Position numbers and translations under genes: made by a program. Below the pieces are notes generated by a model, which saw nothing but the letters and a program-made list of their open reading frames with translations, was not told the origin of the DNA and did no database searches. A stretch of DNA of 64,000 nt from Ypsolopha sequella. Its lineage: Eukaryota > Arthropoda > Insecta > Lepidoptera > Ypsolophidae. Below are positions 53,895-64,000 of the stretch, one piece after another (positions within the stretch are counted from its first letter, which is position 1; each line of letters opens with the position of its first letter). The stretch is from contig OW204012.1 in assembly GCA_934047225.1 (NCBI GenBank), positions 6,386,001 through 6,450,000 of the forward strand. The letters are read 5' to 3'.

Positions 53895-55188
53895 CGAGGG
53901 TGAATCCAAAAGTTCTAAGCCCGACCGTGAAAATGAAAGAAAAGTGGGTTCAAAATTATTTTTATTTTTCGACATAGTCTCCATCTAGATCGATACACTT
54001 CTTCCACCTGACCTGCAACTTGTTTATACCCTCGAAAAAAAATGATTCCGGAAGGCGTCGAAATAGTCATTAACTGCGACCATCACTTCTTCTCTAGTCG
54101 AATATTTAGATCCCCCCAAGTGTTTTTTTAAATTTGGAAAGAGATAATAGCCAGAGGGGGCTAAATCCGGCGAATAAGGTGGGTGGGGCAGCAACTCGTA
54201 AACACATTCATGGATCACAGCCATCGTTTCAACCGAAGTGTGAACTCGAGCATTGTCTTGATGAAACAAAACTCTCTTGCGCAACATCCCCGGCCGTTTT
54301 TCTTTTATTTCTTCGCGAAGTTTTCGTAATAGGTTACAATAATAGCGTGAATTTATAGTTTCACCTTTAGGTAAATAATCCAATAAAATAACTCCCTTCG
54401 AATCCCAAAAAACAGATGCCATGACTTTGTTGGCTGACAAAACACACTTGGCCTTTTTCGGCGTGGGTGAGCCAGATCTTTTCCACTGTTTGGATTGCTG
54501 TTTTGTTTCAGAAGAATGGTGATGAACCCAGCTTTCATCCTTGGTAACAAAACGAGACATAAAATCCTCAGCATCTGCCTCAAAAAGGTTCAAACAGTCA
54601 CGCGAAATTGTGAATCGAACTCGTTTTTGGTCAGCTGAAAGCAATCTTGGGACCCAGCGAGCAGAAACCTTACGGAACCCCAATTCTACAGTTATAATGT
54701 TTTGCACTCGGCCATAACTGATGCCTGTGATCTCAGCTATCCTACTAATGTTCAATCGTCGGTCTCCTAGGATGAGATCACAAATTTTGTCAGTGTTTTC
54801 TTTAGTGATAGACGTTGAAGGTCTTCCGCTCCTTGGGTCATCTTCAATGGTCTCCCGACCGCGTTTAAATTCAGCTACCCACTTTTTGACAGTGGAATAC
54901 GATGGAGCAAATTCCCCTAATGTTGTTTCCATATCTTCATGAATCTCTTTAGGTGAAAGACTTTTTTATTGAGGTACTTAATCACAGCACGGTGTTCAAT
55001 TTTCTCCATTGTGAAAAATCCCGTCAGACTGCGTTAAACAAAATATCACAAAAAAATAATAGCTTGCAGTATCGAACTTCAACTTCACACAATCAATTAC
55101 GAAAAAACATACTAACAAATGACGGTAGATTTACAAAGATTTGATACCTCTTTGTAGGTCGGGCTTAGAACTTTTGGATTCACCCTCG
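53895..55188 (-). mobile_element. mariner transposon, near full length, inactive
   Basis: 1,294 bp flanked by TA on both sides (53893-53894 and 55189-55190). The inverted ends CGAGGGTGAATCCAAAAGTT and TCTAAGCCCGACC are identical on both sides for at least 30 bp. It encodes one transposase on the minus strand. It lies inside gene C intron 1 against the transcription direction, with its right end only 40 bp from the exon 2 acceptor. Confidence 0.95.
54024..55009 (-). pseudogene. mariner transposase, frameshifted and active-site mutated
   Basis: The start ATG is at 55009 (MEKIEHRAVIKYLNKK). After about 16 codons a one-base deletion in a run of A shifts the frame. The rest reads on from about 54955 to the stop at 54024-54026 (302 codons from an internal ATG). 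Helix-turn-helix motifs with SYSTVKKWVAEFKRG and the WVPRLLSADQKRVR linker are present. The first two catalytic Asp are in TKDESWVHH and HQDNARVHTS. The third should be Asp in the SPDLAPSDYxLF motif, but here it is SPDLAPSGYYLF, so Asp is replaced by Gly (GGC for GAC). The element is therefore inactive twice over, although the rest is well preserved. Confidence 0.9.
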
Positions 55189-55228
55189 TATATAATATAG
55201 GCGATTTTAACATTTATGGTTTTTACAG

Positions 55229-57446
55229 TTAACAAAAGGCGAAAGAAAACTTCTCTCCTGAAAAACTCATCGAAATGTGTCGGAGATTCGAAGGCTCGAG
55301 TGATGAAAATAGAAAAAGATAAACCGAAATTTAGATCTACTGTGACCAGTCCAATGCAACTGACATCGGAAAGTCCAACGGAACTAAAGAAACCTTTGGA
55401 ATTACGCAATGGAGTAACAAGTCCAATTTACTATGATGATAAGCAGCCTTTGCTTGATAAGGAAAAATACATTGAAAGCATTATACAAACCATCGATCTG
55501 GAAACTATGACAAGTTCCATAAACTTTCCTGATACATTGGAAAAATCAGTAGAAGTTAGGAAAAGCTCTGATGAATTGAAAGCAATAATAGGAGTTAATA
55601 GATCTACAAATGTTTCAGAAAACTTTGTAAACACAACTAGAGCTAATGAGGAAAAAAATAAAATAAAATCAGATGTTGCTTTAAAGTTGAAAGATGAAGT
55701 CTGTAAAGATTTCAAAGAACAACCTGTAAGCTTTCCAAAATGTGCACAATATTCTAAATCAAAACACAATTATTTACCATCAAATTATTTGATGCAGATT
55801 ATAAATTATAATGAAAAACCATTAAAAATCACTGATTCAAGTGAAACAAAATTACACGGTTTGAGGAAAGACACAGTTTTAACCAAAAACGTGGATATAA
55901 AAGACACAGCAGTAAAAAAAAGATTTGAAGCTTTAAGGAAAGCAAAAAATAAGGAAGCGGAAAAACAAAAGAACAATGCTACTGCTGATAGTGATACCGC
56001 AAATAATGATAACAATGAATCTTCTACAACTTCAGATTCTTTATCACAAGTTAATTCTTATATCCAAGAAGTGAAATCTAAACAACATGACAATAATACC
56101 CACTCATCAGACTTAGAGAAGAAACCATCCACAGTGAAGAACTCTATTGATTCCAGTATAGTGAATACTGATTCTGATTTACAACAAAAGTTGGATTCTT
56201 TACCACAAAACCGGGAAAGAAAAACAGTACAAAAGACAAACCCAAAAGGAAAGTTAAAATTATGGGACCGAGTACTTCTATCTAATCCAGACAATAAGAA
56301 AACAATCTCGCCTTTCGCAAACACGGAAGTGAAAATACAGTCCAAGATAAATTTTTCAGCTGACTCTGGATCATTAGCATCAACGGTAAAAAAAGGGTGT
56401 GGCTCTTTCTTAAAAAAACTTTTTCTACAGAAGAAAAATACGGAAAGGTCAAAAGAAAAACCTTCAAAAATTAATAGTGACTTCGTGACCAACAGGTGTG
56501 AGTTGAATAATGGTTTTTCGTTTAGGATTGAAGCTAAAGATAATAAAGTAGACTACTCAAATACCGAACCAAGTGCTTTTCTTGAAAGAAAAAAGGATAA
56601 ACAAAATCAAAAGGAAGGCGACAAGTATTATGAAAACGATCAAGATAATGAATCAGAAGAACCTTGGCTTGACAAATTCATTACCAATTTGAAAGACACA
56701 CAAGAAGATGTCCATATAAGATGGAACAACGGAACTTATGACAAAAATAGTAGTAGTACACTTACTGAAATTATTCACAAAGATGGTTCGTATGAAGATA
56801 AATCTAACAGTACCATCAAGTCAAGTGACGTAACTTCAAAAAGAATAATACCAAAAGACGACGATGTTGTTGTTTTATTCTTTCAAAACATACAAGCTTA
56901 CATGGTTCAAACCAGGACTCTAAACGATCAACATATGGACAAGCGAAATTTTAATACTTCCAATAAAATAGGTGACAATAGCACACAACTGCAAAAATGG
57001 ACACAAGATTGGCCAAGAAGACGTATGCAACAAGTGGAACTTGTATTACGTTCAAGAAACTTTTTGAAACTAGAGAATGCTTGCACTAGTTCAGAGTATT
57101 TAAAACTGGCACCAAAACATTATTCTTCTGGGTCTTACTCAGAGAGCTCTGGTTTAGTTCCTTCAGTTGTAGCGCCTTACAATACCAGTGACGAAGAAGT
57201 TTACCAAGTAGTAGAATACGAAACACAAGACTACAATTCTAGTATGAACAGAGTTAATAAGAATTCGCAAACTAAAATATCGGCAGATAATAGATTGAAC
57301 GTGAAAGATAAAGTGAAAGTTAGCTCAAGTTTTCTGAGTGCAGTCATAAGCCGATTGCAGGATCGTGAAAGCAAAAAGTTTGTACCGAAAGCGTTTGAAG
57401 TCGGTTTGATTAGTCAGAGACGTGAAAGGATTTCTGGAAATTATGA
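55229..57446 (+). CDS. Gene C, internal exon
   Basis: The acceptor GGTTTTTACAG ends at 55228. Two bases complete a codon with exon 1 (phase 1), and 738 codons follow. The exon ends at TATGA/GTAAGT, leaving two bases (phase 2). Without splicing the frame stops three bases into the intron. The protein is Ser/Lys/Asn/Asp-rich and largely disordered, with few Cys. More ordered patches include GCGSFLKKLFLQKK, EEPWLDKFITNLKD, DDVVVLFFQNIQAYMVQTRT, WPRRRMQQVELVLRSRNFLK and, near the end, SSFLSAVISRLQDRESKKF. No known domain is recognised. A start at the ATG at 55216 is unlikely because that ATG lies inside the intron's pyrimidine tract. Neighbouring exons lie at 46363-46936 and 61268 onward, in matching phases. 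Confidence 0.75.
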
Positions 57447-57516
57447 GTAAGTACAAAAAGTATAACCTTAAAGTAAAATTATGAGTAAGTACAAAAAGTA
57501 TAACCTTAAAGGGCTC
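57441..57516 (+). repeat. 38-bp tandem duplication of the exon 2 splice donor
   Basis: The 38-bp stretch starting TTATGAGTAAGTACAAAAAG at 57441 is repeated at 57479, so two identical GTAAGT donors lie at 57447 and 57485. The distal one would include an in-frame TAA at 57448-57450. Confidence 0.9.
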
Positions 57517-59249
57517 CATCATGCTAAACTTCAGTTTTGGATTGGATTCTGTTCCGTCAATGAAAACGATAAAAATTGGAAAAAAATATGGCGTGTTTTT
57601 TGATATTTATCATTTTAAAAAAAGCAAAAATTTCATGAAAAGAGCGGTTTAGCTCCCATGTTTCAAAACCGATTGAAACGAAACTAACACACACAGATAC
57701 CTACTAGGAGAAATGATCTTTATTACATAAAGAAATTATATATGTCCTAATATAGCTGCGATTTCAAAATAACTGAAGTTTTGCATGCACGGCATCTGAT
57801 TAGAGCAGGATAGACAGTTAAAAAACAAAAGCGTTAGAGCAGGACTGAAATTTAGCATTGTGCAGCCCTTTAAAGTAAAAATTGCAAAATTAATTTATAC
57901 CAAACGGCTGCAACTTCCATTTGCCCTCGTGTGACGTCACTTGAGTAATTTCTGTTTAGAAATGTGTCCTTTGCTATCAAGATAAATTTATAATAATTTG
58001 CTTCAAACTAATTTGACAGCTAGATGACAGATGAGTAGACAGAGACAGCCCGCTTTTTTTTGTAAGCAATCACATATCACAATTAGTATAATGTCTAAAA
58101 TTCTCAAGTGACAAGGTCATCGGACAATTTTTAAAAAAATCATAAATCATAAGGGTTAATTTTAATACCAAAATAATGAAAAGTATATCCTAAAATGGCG
58201 TATATTCTCTGAAAGAAAATAAAAAAAAAATCGTTTTAAAAATTAAGCTATGGGAATTGTGGGATGTCTAACGAATTTTATTATAATATTTTAGGCGGAG
58301 TCCATTGACATTATCTAGATATATGTTTAAGTCGAATTAAAATCGTGAAATTTGAGTAATATCTTAACAACAAATCCCTAAAATACGTAAATTTAACGGT
58401 TTTTTACCAAAATTATAACCGAATGTTTTAGATAAAATCAAAAACTTTATACTAGTTAAACGTTAAAATGTTATCTAGATTATTAATAACCAAGAATAAT
58501 GTTTAAAAACGTCCACAGTTTTGTCAAAATCTTTCAGTATTAGCTAAAAACACTCGCAATTCCAAGAAAAAGAGGCCAATGAGCCAACATATAATCACTT
58601 CTGTTATAAGCAAATAAAGTCTTTGCCATTGGACTAATTGTTCAGGACGGGTAATAAAAAAGTTGCTAGGGTAGGCCATACTCTTAAAGTAAGATGTTTG
58701 TTTAACTTCAAACTTCAAAGTCAAGTCCAAATTGCAGTTGGAGACGGGTGGTCCAAAATCTTTGAAAATAATGTATGGCAGGCAGAATGAAGTCAAAAAT
58801 AAATATTAAGCTTAACATTTTTTTCCTGTTGTTAGATTTGACAAGAAAATAAAATCGAAATTTATCAAAAGATTTTTGCAAGAATTCTCTTTCACCAAAT
58901 TAAAGACAATATTTAGATCTACAAAATTATTGTTCGAATTTTTTCCCCCATCGCGTCTCAGTGAAAAGACTTATTTTCTCCTATTTGCGCTATCCGGTGA
59001 CGCGGCGATCGTCCAATGCAATGCGCTTTGATATGAACGTTATTTCAATATAGTTTCTGTCCTTGTACCAACACATGTAGAGTCAAGGTCGTTGGCGGAT
59101 GCATGCCCCTTATGTACTTAAACCGAAAAACTATGAAGGCCTTCAAAATTAATGAGAGGGAGAGTGATTCTCCGCAAACCAAAACAAACACTTTGTGGTT
59201 GCGCATTTAGAAATATTTTTTTATTTCTCGCAGTTACGGCTATACTTTT
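57517..59249. repeat. Intronic spacer with one repeat remnant
   Basis: 57770-57870 (CGGCATCTGATTAGAGCAGG, TTAGCATTGTGCAGCCC) is a copy of 42260-42355. The remainder is AT-rich with no feature recognised. Confidence 0.4.
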
Positions 59250-59540
59250 CTATAAGGTAGATTTAGCATAATATACAGCATATGAATATATAAGACTATT
59301 GATATACAGGACGTCATTTGTGCAGTTATAATAACTATCTGGAAGTATGGATGCTGGCAGGGACTTCCACATCTCAGATGAACAAAGTTGAAACATTGCG
59401 TTCGAGCTGTCGGTAAACTGACAACATAAATATGCGTGAAACTTTACCGCACGTTGACTCTTCCGTGGTAGAAGTGGGGTCGGGGGATTAGGTCGTATAA
59501 TTCTTGCGCACATTCTCCAAAATATAGGAGAGGCAAGTAA
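59250..59540 (-). pseudogene. Probable LINE C-terminal fragment
   Basis: A minus-strand frame reads IIRPNPPTPLLPRKSQRAVK and then FQLCSSEMWKSLPASILPDS before the stop. The W-x-S-L-P-A-x-I-x-P-D pattern is that of the last motif in many insect LINE reverse transcriptases. Short and degraded. Confidence 0.5.
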
Positions 59541-59749
59541 TTTTTCGAAGGTGTTTGAGGCTTTGATATTCAGTCAGCCAGCACCGATAACAGATTCGTC
59601 GCCACCGAGTGTAAAAATTAAGTAACCTACTTATTAGTAAATAACAGTGTAGGCTGTCTATTTTCAACCGAATTCGATCAGTAATACATTTACTGATACG
59701 CTTATTTTGAAATAAATAAGTACTTTGTTAATAATAGCCAACAACATTT
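59541..59749. other. Spacer
   Basis: Nothing recognised. Confidence 0.3.
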
Positions 59750-60061
59750 ATAGCTTGACCGTCCTAAAATTGGCCTTTCCTAGGTTCGCGGGACGCAAGG
59801 GGGCGGGTGCGCGTGGTTACACACGGTATTTCCACGTCATGATTTGTCTAAAGACCAATTTAAGAAATATGACTATAGTATGAGAGTTTGATAATAAATA
59901 ATAAACGTATACATACACTGAAACACAATATACATATACACATTATACTTTTAAATATACACGATAAAAAGAACAATGAAAATTGTTATTGAACCTTTTG
60001 GTAAGACATTAAGCATAATTTGTTTCAGAAAATCATCTTCCAAGGAGGTTAAAAGTAAAAA

Positions 60062-60384
60062 AAGTGCGAGTCAGACTCGCGCACGAAGGGTTCCGTACCA
60101 TTATCTATAAAAACGTTAAAAAAACATGTCTGTTGTATGGGAGCCCCCTTAAATATTTATTTTGTTCTGTTTTTTAGTATTTGTTGTTATAGCAAAATTT
60201 CAACTGGCTAACTTGATAGTTCTAACTTGACGGTTCATGAGAAATACATCATCTGTGAAAATTTCAACTGTCTAATTATCACGGTTCTTGAGATACAGCC
60301 TGGTGACAGACGGATAGACGGACGGACAGCAGAGTCTTAGTAATAGGGTCCCGTTGGTTACCCTTTGGGTACGGAACACTAAAA
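60062..60384 (+). repeat. Lepidopteran GAGTCAGACTCGC repeat
   Basis: Starts AAGTGCGAGTCAGACTCGCG with CACGAAGGGTTCCGTACCAT, includes GACGGATAGACGGACGGACA, and ends CCTTTGGGTACGGAACACTA. The minus-strand copy is at 18412-18710. Confidence 0.7.
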
Positions 60385-60440
60385 AAGGTCTCACAAATAA
60401 AATTACAAGGTACTATTTTTTGCCCATGTCCCATAAATTA

Positions 60441-60746
60441 TTACTTGCCATCTCCTCCTTCTTTTTTATTTTTAAAATAGTTTGCTACATTTAATAACAT
60501 TATTTTTGCTTGATGGTTTAACTTTTTATTACGCAGAGTCGGTAATTTTATGTTTACAAAATGTGTAGCACGCACATAGCTTTCAAAGCGTTGCTTAGCT
60601 ACGAAACGGATTCTGCAATCCCTTGTGTATCCGTGCGCACGTGCGCGAGCAAACGCGCTGGGTACTTCCGAACTCGAATCAAAATGTTTAACCCATGACT
60701 CATAAGTACTCATAACCAAAAATAATTCTTCCGTTTCTAACTTCAA
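60441..60746 (-). pseudogene. Transposase N-terminal-like fragment
   Basis: A 101-codon minus-strand frame ending near TLRNKKLNHQAKIMLLNVAN and YFKNKKEGG. The last 30 residues resemble the N-terminal DNA-binding start of a Tc1/mariner-related transposase (a K-L-x-x-Q-A-K-x-x-x-x-N-V-x-x-Y/F-F pattern). The catalytic part is missing. It belongs with the TIRs at 59750 and 61076. Confidence 0.4.
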
Positions 60747-61267
60747 CTAAATTCGTTCCGATCTCTACACATTTCGGCTGATTGAGATAGTAATGAGGGC
60801 AAAAAAACAATCTAAAAATATGTATCAATTTATTTTTGGGTTTTCTTATTAAACTTAGTATGGGAATCACAAAAAAAATTCAAGAATACATACAGGTATC
60901 TGTTACCAATATTGCAGTCTGGATAAATTACCCAATAATGTTAGGCAATAAAATGAACACGCCACAAAATTTTCGAGGGTTGAAAGTCGCAGATCGCTAT
61001 TGGAAGCACCCAGCGTGTTCCCCCTCCTACGTCCCGCAAACCTAGGAAAGGCCAACTTTACGGCGGTCAAGGTATAGCAATAGCTGCCTGTTTTTATATT
61101 AAAAAAGCTATATTGCACGTTTTAATTAAGTCTTGGTTGCACGTAGCTGATAAATTTTTAGCCAAGCCAAATTGGTACTTTGCTAAAGCTTAATTTTTTT
61201 CAGTGTGATTGTTGTAAAAAACCGGTGTCTTTCACTAATCACGTTTAATTTTCCATCCCTCCCGCAG

Positions 61268-64000
61268 CTACACCAGCCACTCTAGACATTGTTATCACTA
61301 TTACAAGCAATTATCAGCCAGGAAGAGACGATTAAACAACTATCTGAAAGAATACTATCGCAAAGCTTTAGACGGCGAAGTTTATTCATACAGCCTCATC
61401 GAGTCCAATTTTAAATATCAAACGTCAATGGATACTTGTAAAGATTTCATGGACCCAAAAGGATACAAATCTTGCCCGCGTTTTAACAGTGATGATGGGA
61501 ATGAGAATAGAACTAAATGGTCAGTTTGCACGGATGAATACCGGAGTGAGAAAGATCGATATCACAGTTGTTGTCTAAATGCGAGGTGTGATGATTATAA
61601 CAGTGGTCTTATTGCCAGTGAACAAGTTATAAATTTTGATAGAGGATTCGGTGAGAGCGATATGTTTCCTGATAATGAATCCAAAAGTATTGAGGCGTGT
61701 TATTGTTCAGCTAAAAATGTGGGAACTGATAAAAGTTTTATAAATCATTGTGCATGTTTTGATGATTCCAACCCAATTTTAAATGTGGAATCCTACCAGT
61801 GTAATCAAAGAACGCAAAGGCAGAAGAAATCGCAGCGCACAATAGTTCAGTCGTGTAATGTCGTCATGAGTATGTCATCAACCAAAAATTTGGCGAAATC
61901 AGTATCTGAATGTGTTTGCAAACAGCTATTGAAAAATGCAAAAGGAGAAAATAGTGAATCAGATGAAGGGTGTTTATGTGTGAAAATGGATGAATCTGAA
62001 TGCACCGATACCCAGCAGTCAGAGTTTGAAACTTTTGAAATAGAATGTCCATGCAAAAAACCTAAAAAAAAAAAAAAAAAAAAAACAGTCTCTTGCTCTT
62101 GTCAAATGCCATTAATATGTGTTTGTAAGGAACCTGAAAAATCTGATAAAAATGAATCCGAGTGCCTCTGTCTAGTAAAGCCCCTAAAACCTGCAAAAAG
62201 TAAAAAAAAGGAACAGGAGGGCCCCTGTTTATGTGTTTTTAAGCAACCTGAAAAAAATGATCCAGAGTGCATCTGTATAAAGCTCCCAAAACCTGCAAAA
62301 AGTAAAAAAAAGGAACCTGATTGCCCCTGTAAACAACCATTAGTATGTGTTTGCAAGGAACCTGAAAATGGTGACAAAAAATATCCCGAGTGCCTCTGTG
62401 TAAAGCCCCCAAAACCTGCAAAAAGTAAAAAAAAGGAACCTGATTGCCCCTGTACACAACCATTAGTATGTGTTTGTAAGCAAGCTGAAGAAAGTGAAAA
62501 AAAGCCACTCAAGTGCGCCTGCAAACAGCTTTCCAACCTAAAAGTATGTAAATGTAAGAAACCTAAGAAATCTAAAAAGTCGTCAAAATGTATGTGTAAG
62601 AAACTTAAAAAAACAAAAAAGAAACTGCTAAAATGTATGTGTAAGAATATAAAAAAAATGAAAAAAATTGCACCTGAATGCGAATGTATACAGTTATATT
62701 GTGGATCTGGAGAACCACCTGCTGAAGAGGTTCTTCAATGTCAATGTCGTGAAGAAAAAAAATCAGCAATTACATTAACGGAATGTCAATGTAAAAAGCC
62801 AGGAAAAAGAAAAACATTGGGCACTGTATGTTACTATTCATCAAGTTCATCAATTCAATTGGATAATAAAAATGCACTTCCTAAAAATGCTAATAAAATA
62901 CCATGTTTACTTAAAACAGAACCAAGTAAAGCTTCCACTAAACAAAAAACAGAAATTAAAGAATGTGTACTAAAAATAACACCAACATCTAAAAATAAAA
63001 CGCTATCATCCATAAGTATACGCATTGGCGGTGACCCGACACGTAGACATGAAAAGAAAACAGAATCATGCGTAAGTGTACTCCAATGCGGTGCAGAAAA
63101 TAAAAACAATAAATTATGCGGCCCAAAAAAAGACCAACCATTCACGAATGAGAAGAAAATACTACCATGCATACATGTATACACCTGTGGCCACTGTGGA
63201 TCTTGTGAAACTGGATCATGTGGAAATTGCTGTGATGCAAAAACAAGGGAAGCAAGAGAAAAAGCAAGAAGAGAAGAATTTGACAGAAAAGAAAAAGAAA
63301 GAAAAGAACGAGAAAAAAAAAGAAAAGAAGAATGTGAAAGAAAAGAAAAAGAAAGAAAAGAAAGAGAAAAAAAAAGAAAAGAGGAATGTGAAAAAAAAGA
63401 AAAAGAAAGAAAAGAAAGAGAAAAAAAAAGAAAAGAGGATTGTGAGAAAAGAGAAAAAGAAAGAAAAGAGGAATGTGAAAAAAGAAGAAAAGAGGGAAAA
63501 CCAAGTTGTTCTGGAAGTTGTGGCGATAAACCTTGTTGTCATAAGTCTTGTAGTAAGCCTTGTTGTATCAAGCCTTGTTGTAATAAGATAACATGTTGTC
63601 ATAAGTCTTGTAGTAAGCCTTGTTGTATCAAGACTTGTTGTAATAAGCCTTCTTGTACTAAGTCTTGTTGTGCTAAGAAATCTTGCTGTGAGAAGAAATC
63701 TTGTTGTGAAAAGAAATCTTGTTGTGAGAAGAAAGCTTGTTGTGGTAAAAAATCTTGTTGTGAAAAGAAAGCCTGTTGTCAAAAGAAAATTTGTTGCCAC
63801 AGGAAAGTTTGTTGTCAAAAACAAATTTGTTGTTCAAAGAAAACTTGTTGTGAAAAGGGAATTTGCTGTGAAAAAAAAGTTTGTTGTATAAAAAGAGTTT
63901 GTTGCGAAAAGAAAGTTTGTTGTAAAAAGTCAGTTTGTTGTGACAAAAAAGATTGTTGTAATAAAAAAGCTTGTTGTAACAAGAAAGCTTGTTGTAACAA
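61268..64000 (+). CDS. Gene C, Cys-rich terminal exon (runs off the window)
   Basis: The frame is open for 910 codons from the acceptor at 61267 to the window edge, with no stop. It starts YTSHSRHCYHYYKQLSARKR. Residues about 1-240 are mixed and moderately Cys-rich (SEKDRYHSCC, EACYCSAKN). From about 62020 come CxCxC units with PAKSKKKEPDCPC and LVCVCKEPE spacers, three similar copies. A run of 22 A at 62074-62095 encodes Lys. A GCGHCGSCETGSCGNCC-like Gly/Cys patch lies near 63187-63234. It is followed by a highly charged helix (EKERKEREKKRKEECE, 63240-63495) and, from 63500, Cys-Cys repeats. After 63669 these settle into a strict six-residue unit (K-x-C-C-x-K, 18 bp). Upstream exons are 46363-46936 and 55229-57446. 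Function unknown; structural or metal-binding by composition only. Confidence 0.8.
63669..64000 (+). repeat. 18-bp coding repeat (K-x-C-C-x-K), open-ended
   Basis: About 18 in-frame units of six codons, each with TGTTGT for Cys-Cys (for example KKSCCEKKSCCEKKACCGK). Variation is mostly in the residue before Cys-Cys (Ser, Ala, Ile, Val, Thr, Asp) and after it. The array is cut by the window end. Confidence 0.9.

Larger units (their letters stand above)
46937..55228 (+). other. Gene C intron 1 (inferred)
   Basis: Starts GTAAGT and ends GGTTTTTACAG. At 8.3 kb it is filled with repeats: two M3 elements, an 88-bp satellite, a SINE, a TIR MITE and a mariner whose right end is 40 bp from the acceptor. 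Confidence 0.6.
59750..61076 (-). mobile_element. DNA transposon with ~45-bp TIRs, deleted
   Basis: The left end TTGACCGTCCTAAAATTGGC with CTTTCCTAGGTTCGCGGGAC at 59755-59795 is matched in reverse at 61031-61071 with few mismatches. The 1.3-kb interior holds a minus-strand N-terminal transposase-like piece and an inserted lepidopteran repeat (60062-60384). Confidence 0.65.
57447..61267 (+). other. Gene C intron 2 (inferred)
   Basis: Begins GTAAGT and ends TTTTCCATCCCTCCCGCAG, a strong pyrimidine tract. The donor leaves GA and the acceptor exon begins with C, giving an Asp codon and keeping the frame. It is full of repeats and has no other gene. Confidence 0.65.

Noticed and set aside
54134..54358. 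Open frame antisense to the mariner transposase
   Set aside because: Shadow of the transposase gene with no motif of its own.
55216..55218. ATG at 55216 as the start of a separate 744-codon gene
   Set aside because: It sits 13 bases before the exon start, within the pyrimidine tract of an acceptor whose phase fits the upstream exon. A separate gene remains possible but is less economical.
63076..63591. 171-codon Lys/Glu/Val-rich plus-strand frame and antisense Phe/Leu/Ser-rich frames
   Set aside because: They are other-frame readings of the charged-helix part of gene C exon 3, which has the continuous frame.

Overview
This is eukaryotic, AT-rich DNA, most likely from a moth or butterfly (Lepidoptera). 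The evidence is interspersed repeat families I recognise from lepidopteran genomes (the AAGTGCGAGTCAGACTCGC repeat, RTE-type LINE tails with CCAGCAGTGGAC, tRNA-headed SINEs), a mariner and a Tc1-like transposon, and genes broken by GT-AG introns. There are no operons, Shine-Dalgarno sites, rRNA genes or CRISPR arrays. The species cannot be named from the sequence.

The genes that stand out form a family of very large, low-complexity proteins built from Cys, Lys and Glu. Gene A (9355-13109) and gene B (26624-30315) are paralogous last or near-last exons of over 3.6 kb, made of repeats around the motif GCCCPEK. Both open behind the same splice acceptor in the same phase, and neither has a usable initiator ATG at its start, so both need exons I cannot place. 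The end of gene A is rearranged. Gene B is followed by a frameshifted tail (30316-31567) that once encoded an acidic domain, and a second decayed coding stretch lies at 33.7-34.9 kb. Gene C (46363 to beyond 64000) can be assembled from three exons whose splice phases agree: 46381-46936, 55229-57446 and 61268 to the window edge. Exon 3 is open for more than 910 codons without a stop, passes through a Cys-rich repeat region and a charged Lys/Glu/Arg helix, and ends in a strict six-residue Cys-Cys repeat that runs off the window. No known domain is visible. A structural, disulfide-rich or metal-binding role is only an inference from composition.

The rest is a dense bed of transposons. 0-9 kb: a large foldback element, a broken Tc1-like element, a tandem pair of a GC-rich repeat and a TIR element. 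13-26 kb: five copies of a ~425-bp TIR element (four with exact 7-bp target duplications), SINEs, LINE tails and a TTAA-type element. 31-46 kb: two hAT-like miniature elements with 8-bp duplications, a LINE reverse-transcriptase fragment, a perfect 56-bp inverted repeat, a 20-bp minisatellite and many hairpin MITEs. Gene C intron 1 (46937-55228) holds an 18-unit 88-bp satellite, two TTAA elements and a nearly complete but catalytically dead mariner. Intron 2 (57447-61267) holds LINE and DNA-transposon remnants.

Together the window looks like a repeat-rich neighbourhood in which a fast-evolving Cys-rich gene family has duplicated and grown by internal tandem repeats, with some copies decaying.
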